From an uncultured Ruminococcus sp. (GTDB lineage Bacteria; Bacillota; Clostridia; Oscillospirales; Ruminococcaceae), in NCBI GenBank assembly GCA_902796865.1, contig CADBQZ010000108.1:1-8547 (forward strand): a stretch of DNA of 8,547 nucleotides, written 5' to 3'. The notes beneath the pieces were generated by a model that saw only the letters and a program-made list of their open reading frames with translations, did not search any database and was not told the origin of the DNA. Every line of letters starts with the position of its first letter. Position 1 is the stretch's first letter. Shown one piece after another: positions 6,089 through 8,547 of the stretch. The position numbers and the translations under genes were made by a program.

Positions 6089-6574
6089 ATGACATTTAAT
6101 GACGTTGTAAATAAGGTTAAAAAAGAATTCGGCAGTGCCGATGTAAGTAATTATGAAGATAATCTCGCTATCCAGGTAAATGTTACCGGTGACGGCGAAG
6201 GTGCTTTCTACACAAAGATCGAAAACGGAAACCTTGAGATCGAAGGCTATGACTACAATGATAATAACGCTGTTATCACTGGTTCAGCTGATGACATTAT
6301 CAAGGTATTCAGCGGCAAGCTTGATATAAGCAAGGCTGTTGAGGCTGGTAAGCTTTCTATCGAAGGTGATTACGAAAAGGCACTTTCTATCCAGCCACAG
6401 ATCGACAATAACAAGAAGAAGCCTGCTAAGAAGACTGCTTCAAAGTCAACAACAGCTAAGGCTGCAACAAAGAAGACAACTGCTAAGGCAGAATCAAAGG
6501 AAACAAAGGTTGCAACAAAGAAGTCTTCAACAACAAAGACAACTAAGGCTAAGTCAACAGCTAAGAAGGGCTAA
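6089..6574 (+). CDS. SCP2-like domain protein with Lys/Thr/Ala-rich histone-H1-like tail
   Basis: The protein has 161 residues. Residues 1-104 resemble an SCP2 (sterol carrier/lipid-binding) domain: GDGEGAFYTKIENG (34-47), ITGSADDIIKVFSGK (63-77) and AGKLSIEGDYEKAL (86-99) follow the family pattern. Residues 109-161 form a low-complexity tail of Lys, Thr, Ala and Ser with 19 lysines in 53 residues and many KKT/AKK steps, like bacterial histone-H1-like tails; it should be disordered and able to bind nucleic acid or another polyanion. The ATG at 6089 is chosen because GGGAGG (6074-6079) lies 9 bases upstream. An in-frame ATG at 6053 would add 12 residues, but its only purine-rich site, AGAGG, lies a single base from the ATG. 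Lysine codons in the tail are nearly all AAG, suggesting high expression. Function is unknown; nucleoid or membrane association are guesses. Confidence 0.88.
   Translation: MTFNDVVNKVKKEFGSADVSNYEDNLAIQVNVTGDGEGAFYTKIENGNLEIEGYDYNDNNAVITGSADDIIKVFSGKLDISKAVEAGKLSIEGDYEKALSIQPQIDNNKKKPAKKTASKSTTAKAATKKTTAKAESKETKVATKKSSTTKTTKAKSTAKKG
6463..6523 (+). repeat. Direct repeat within the lysine-rich tail coding sequence
   Basis: TGCAACAAAGAAG occurs at 6463-6475 and again at 6511-6523, encoding the same A-T-K-K unit. This is part of the low-complexity tail and could let tail length vary by slippage or recombination. Confidence 0.6.
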
Positions 6575-6581
6575 TGACTTT

Positions 6582-6628
6582 CTGATGATACTCTGTTTGT
6601 GAATGACAGAGTATATAAAGCGCATCAG
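6582..6628 (+). other. Two-part stem-loop just after the SCP2-like gene
   Basis: ATACTCTGT (6588-6596) pairs perfectly with ACAGAGTAT (6606-6614) over a 9-base loop, and CTGATG (6582-6587) pairs with CATCAG (6623-6628) outside it, leaving 8 unpaired bases on one side. The structure begins 7 bases after the stop codon. No T-run follows, so it is more likely an mRNA 3' stabiliser or processing site than a terminator. Confidence 0.5.
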
Positions 6629-6649
6629 AGCGCAATTGTGCAACAACGG

Positions 6650-6905
6650 GATTTCAATTATCAAAGGAAATTAAAAAAGAAATACGTTTTCCTTGATCTT
6701 GAAATGAATATATATCCGGTCACAGCTTGATTTTAAAAGCTTTTAGTGTGAACGGATATGCAAAGAACTTTCGTACAACTTTGCATTAGGAATTAAAATG
6801 ACAGTTTCATTGGTCTTGCAAAAGGCCTTTAACAGCACGATAATTAGGAATCGTGTATTGATCCCCTCTCTCAGCGCCGCTTTAAACAGCGGTGCTCTTT
6901 TTTTT
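6650..6905 (+). ncRNA. Candidate structured RNA of unknown class (or structured 3' UTR)
   Basis: No protein gene lies here, but pairing is dense. Bases 6650-6662 pair with 6839-6852 as 13 base pairs broken only by one bulged A and one G-U. Inside it are a hairpin near 6664-6693, a long hairpin with ATATCCG/CGGATAT ends (about 6712-6758), GCAAAG/CTTTGC (about 6760-6784) and GGTC/GGCC (about 6812-6826). CACGAT/ATCGTG (6836-6855) would compete with the 3' strand of the closing helix, so two alternative folds exist. A strong terminator finishes the region. I see no hallmark of SRP RNA, RNase P, tmRNA or a T-box. No clear promoter is visible: TTGTGC (6636) or TATAAA (6614) are weak candidates, so it may be transcribed from the SCP2-like gene. 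Confidence 0.42.
6873..6905 (+). terminator. Strong rho-independent terminator
   Basis: AGCGCCGCT (6873-6881) pairs with AGCGGTGCT (6888-6896), 9 base pairs with one G-U and a 6-base loop, followed by C and eight T (6898-6905). It ends plus-strand transcription from the SCP2-like gene and/or the candidate RNA. The minus strand lacks a T-run here. Confidence 0.92.
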
Positions 6906-6921
6906 GTTGCAGCATAATAAA

Positions 6922-6955
6922 AAAGGAACGCTCGAATTTAAAAGAGCGTTCCTTT
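6922..6955 (-). terminator. Terminator of ilvE, probably bidirectional
   Basis: AAAGGAACGCTC (6922-6933) and GAGCGTTCCTTT (6944-6955) form a perfect 12-base-pair stem with a 10-base loop. Read on the minus strand the stem is followed by a T-rich run (TTATTATG, continuing the T-tract of the stem), 23 bases after the ilvE stop. On the plus strand it is followed by ATTTATTG, so it may also back up the terminator at 6873-6905. Confidence 0.9.
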
Positions 6956-6978
6956 ATTTATTGTATCATGATAGGGTC

Positions 6979-8046
6979 TTATTTAACTTCCTTGATCCAA
7001 CCAAATTCGTCTTTGATCTTACCCCACTGGATGCCTGTCATTGTATCATAAAGCATCTGAGAGATAGCACCGATCTTATTATCGTTTATCTCCATTATCT
7101 TATCGCCCCATTTGAGGTGTCCGACAGGTGATATAACAGCAGCAGTACCTGTACCGAATACTTCGTCAAGCTTTCCGGCATCGTAAGCTTCTGCGACTTC
7201 CTGAATGGTTATTCTTCTTTCAGTTACTTTGTATCCCTTGCTGCGGCATACTTCGATAGCGGACTTTCTTGTTATGCCTGGAAGTACAGAGCCGGTAAGT
7301 TCAGGAGTTATAACTTCTCCGTCTATAACGAAGAATATATTCATTGAGCCAACTTCTTCTATATATTTTCTTTCAACGCCGTCGAGCCAGAGAACCTGTT
7401 CATAATCCTGCTTGTGTGCTTCGTCCTGACCAGCAAGAGAGATAGCATAGTTTGCGGCGGTTTTTGCAAATCCTGTACCGCCTCTTACGGCTCTTACATA
7501 GTTATTCTCAACGTAGATCTTTACAGGGTTAAGACCGGTCGAGTAATAAGCTCCGGAAGGTGAGAGGATTATAATGAAAAGATAATGATCTGCAGGACGT
7601 ACACCAACATACGGGTCTGTTGCGAAAATGAACGGACGTATGTAAAGTGCAGCACCGTCAGTATGCGGTACCCAGTCTTTTTCAAGCTCAAGAAGCTTCA
7701 TCAGAGCATCTAAGCAGTCCTGTTCGTTTATTTCAGGTATGACCATTCTCTTATTTGAACTGTTAAGTCTCTTGAAGTTTTCTTCCGGACGGAAAAGCTG
7801 TATCTTTCCTTCAGCGGTGCGGTATGCTTTAAGACCTTCAAATACTTCTTGACCGTAGTGCAGACACATAGCCGCAGGCGAAAGAGTTATGTTCTGATAC
7901 GGAACTATCCTTGCATCATGCCAGCCTTCACCGGTATCGTAGTTCATGATGAACATATGATCTGTAAAAATATGACCGAAGCCAAGCTTTGTTTCGTCAG
8001 CAGGCTTTTCTTTAAGCTGTTTTGCCAATTCGATTTTGATATCCAT
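6979..8046 (-). CDS. ilvE: Branched-chain amino acid aminotransferase (BCAT)
   Basis: This is a PLP-dependent class IV aminotransferase of 355 residues. It catalyses the last step of Leu, Ile and Val synthesis and their reverse transamination with 2-oxoglutarate. Signatures are CLHYGQEVFEGLKAY (61-75), a GGTGFAKTAANYA stretch with the PLP lysine K195, QVLWLDGVERKYIEEVGSMN with E231 as the likely pyridine-nitrogen contact, and GTGTAAVISPV near the C terminus. Length and motifs fit the larger BCAT subgroup found in Firmicutes and eukaryotes rather than the roughly 310-residue E. coli IlvE form. The ATG at 8046 is preferred because AAAGGGAG lies 11 bases upstream; an in-frame TTG at 8070 would add 8 residues and lie inside that ribosome binding site region. 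The gene follows a 41-codon ORF after 30 bases and shares its promoter. Confidence 0.96.
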   Translation of the reverse strand: MDIKIELAKQLKEKPADETKLGFGHIFTDHMFIMNYDTGEGWHDARIVPYQNITLSPAAMCLHYGQEVFEGLKAYRTAEGKIQLFRPEENFKRLNSSNKRMVIPEINEQDCLDALMKLLELEKDWVPHTDGAALYIRPFIFATDPYVGVRPADHYLFIIILSPSGAYYSTGLNPVKIYVENNYVRAVRGGTGFAKTAANYAISLAGQDEAHKQDYEQVLWLDGVERKYIEEVGSMNIFFVIDGEVITPELTGSVLPGITRKSAIEVCRSKGYKVTERRITIQEVAEAYDAGKLDEVFGTGTAAVISPVGHLKWGDKIMEINDNKIGAISQMLYDTMTGIQWGKIKDEFGWIKEVK

Positions 8047-8071
8047 TGTTATCAAGACTCCCTTTTTCAAG

Positions 8072-8088
8072 GTCTGTTATTCACAGAC
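8072..8088 (-). promoter_or_regulatory. Hairpin at the end of the small ORF, before ilvE
   Basis: GTCTGT and ACAGAC (8072-8077 and 8083-8088 on the plus strand) form a 6-base-pair stem with a 5-base loop. It covers the stop codon of the 41-codon ORF and ends a few bases before the ilvE ribosome binding site. No T-run follows, so it is not a terminator by itself; it could influence ilvE translation. Confidence 0.35.
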
Positions 8089-8202
8089 TGTGATATAATT
8101 TTTTTTATATTTTTTGCTGCAGAGCATCATAGCAGAAACAGAAGCTGCGATGAACACTACAACAGATAATACTACAAGTAATATTTTGATTGATTTATTC
8201 AT
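8077..8202 (-). CDS. 41-residue hydrophobic peptide upstream of ilvE (small membrane protein or leader peptide)
   Basis: An ATG at 8202 with AGAGGG (8218-8213) 10 bases upstream opens a 41-codon frame ending at 8077. The peptide starts MNKSIKILLVVLSVVVFIA; residues 7-26 form one hydrophobic segment, followed by CSKKYKKNY and a short tail. It has no lipobox. Ten of residues 7-18 are Ile, Leu or Val, the products of the IlvE pathway, which is what an attenuation leader would show, yet the same run also makes an ordinary single membrane helix. The gene lies about 42 bases after a strong promoter and 30 bases before ilvE, so both are on one transcript. Expression is supported by the ribosome binding site and promoter only; I recognise no family. 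Confidence 0.6.
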   Translation of the reverse strand: MNKSIKILLVVLSVVVFIAASVSAMMLCSKKYKKNYITVCE

Positions 8203-8250
8203 AATAAATGTACCCTCTGTAAAATACATGGAATATATTCGTACTTACTT

Positions 8251-8279
8251 ATTATATCACATAATGATTTTATTGACTA
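8251..8279 (-). promoter_or_regulatory. Extended -10 promoter of the small ORF and ilvE
   Basis: On the minus strand TATAAT (8256-8251) is preceded by TG (8259-8258) one base away. TAGTCA (8279-8274), four of six matches to the -35 consensus, lies 17 bases upstream. Transcription would start near 8244. Confidence 0.75.
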
Positions 8280-8394
8280 TATTACTTTAGCAAAAAATAA
8301 CAGCCGCCACGAATGATATTTTTGAACAAAATGACGGATCATTTTCTTTTTTAAATAACAAAAAAGAATTATCAAAAAAAATTAGGAATAACAC

Positions 8395-8423
8395 TTGAAA
8401 AATCAAAAAATATATGCTATAAT
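8395..8423 (+). promoter_or_regulatory. Promoter of the SRP RNA gene
   Basis: TTGAAA (8395-8400) and TATAAT (8418-8423) are separated by exactly 17 bases. Transcription would start around 8430, reading into the SRP RNA. A strong promoter without a coding gene behind it fits a stable RNA. Confidence 0.85.
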
Positions 8424-8429
8424 ATATAT

Positions 8430-8547
8430 AATGCATTATAAAAGTTTGAAATTATGCAGTATATTCCGGAATATAGGTGTGCGGGCCCTGTGCAATGGAA
8501 CACCGTGAACCATGTCAGGCGGGGAACCGAGCAGCATTAAGCGGATC
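8430..8547 (+). ncRNA. ffs: Signal recognition particle RNA (4.5S/scRNA), 3' part beyond window edge
   Basis: The hallmark Ffh-binding tip is present: GTCAGG (8514-8519), a 3-base-pair stem (8520-8522 with 8527-8529), the GGAA tetraloop (8523-8526) and AGCAGC (8530-8535), preceded by GTGAACC. The RNA forms the SRP with Ffh and targets membrane proteins to the translocon. The usual stem here is U-A, C-G, C-G; this gene has C-G, G-C, G-C, so all three pairs differ while pairing is kept. The start is taken from the promoter and is uncertain: about 90 bases lie between it and the tip, more than in a small 4.5S RNA (about 50) but fewer than in the Alu-bearing scRNA of Bacillus, so a 5' precursor may be trimmed. 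The returning strand lies beyond the right edge. Confidence 0.88.
8460..8475 (+). repeat. 16-base perfect palindrome in the 5' part of the SRP transcript
   Basis: TATATTCC followed directly by GGAATATA is a perfect palindrome. If transcribed it lies just upstream of the recognisable SRP RNA sequence and might mark a processing point; as DNA it could bind a dimeric protein. Neither is shown. Confidence 0.4.

Noticed and set aside
6463..6523. Tandem repeat or CRISPR-like array in the lysine-rich tail
   Set aside because: The repeats are short, in frame and explained by the A-T-K-K protein units; there are no regular spacers.
6339..6602. An 87-codon frame over the lysine-rich tail, product rich in Gln/Arg/Leu
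   Set aside because: This is the shifted-frame reading of the repetitive tail; the SCP2-like frame has the ribosome binding site and the domain.
6650..6905. tracrRNA or riboswitch as an explanation of the structured RNA
   Set aside because: No cas gene or CRISPR repeat is in the window, and the next gene downstream is convergent, so there is nothing for a riboswitch to control.
7849..8169. A 106-codon plus-strand frame across the ilvE start
   Set aside because: It is antisense to ilvE and to the small upstream ORF and has no promoter or ribosome binding site.
8328..8352. Hairpin AAAATGA/TCATTTT followed by a T-run on the plus strand
   Set aside because: It looks like a weak AT-only terminator, but no plus-strand transcript is known to reach it. 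It may be chance in AT-rich DNA, or a guard in front of the SRP RNA gene.

Overview
The window looks like a chromosomal segment of a strictly anaerobic, moderately AT-rich Gram-positive bacterium, most likely a clostridial gut or rumen fermenter of the Ruminococcaceae/Oscillospirales type. The evidence is protein content (SUF operon led by an Rrf2 regulator, [FeFe]-hydrogenase maturases, a mini ferredoxin:thioredoxin reductase, a BCAT-type aminotransferase), strong AGGAGG-like ribosome binding sites, TTG/GTG start options, and near-consensus sigma-A promoters with 17-base spacers. The genus is inference. No transposase, integrase, phage gene, CRISPR array or tRNA is seen.

Layout. (1) Positions 1-2118, minus strand: an iron-sulfur assembly operon read right to left, rrf2 - sufC - sufB. 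sufB is cut by the left edge. The operon has a perfect TTGACA/TATAAT promoter overlapped by an inverted repeat that is a good operator candidate. (2) Positions 2154-5749, plus strand, divergent from the first operon: a tight operon of a TM1266-family hydrogenase-system regulator, hydG, hydF, a 65-residue protein with the six-cysteine signature of the ferredoxin:thioredoxin reductase catalytic chain, and a thioredoxin. (3) Positions 5750-6088: an AT-rich gap without a convincing gene that holds the promoter of the next gene. (4) Positions 6089-6574, plus strand: an SCP2-like domain carrying a Lys/Thr/Ala-rich, histone-H1-like tail. (5) Positions 6575-6905: no protein gene, but several hairpins, a long-range 13-base-pair helix and a strong plus-strand terminator, so a candidate unidentified structured RNA or long 3' UTR. 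(6) Positions 6922-8279, minus strand: terminator, branched-chain aminotransferase ilvE, a 41-codon ORF rich in Leu/Val/Ile just upstream of it, and their promoter. (7) Positions 8395-8547, plus strand: a consensus promoter and the 5' part of the signal recognition particle RNA, cut by the right edge.

How the genes fit together. The two divergent operons on the left both concern iron-sulfur chemistry: SufBC build clusters under a likely cluster-sensing Rrf2 repressor, and HydG/HydF, themselves cluster enzymes, build the H-cluster of [FeFe]-hydrogenase. hydE and the hydrogenase structural gene are not in the window. The FTR-like protein and thioredoxin directly behind hydF, with a 4-base ATGA overlap and an 11-base gap, suggest a ferredoxin-driven thiol-reducing branch co-expressed with hydrogenase maturation. 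That is the most interesting functional idea here. The other leads are the structured RNA at 6650-6905 and the SCP2 protein with a histone-like tail.
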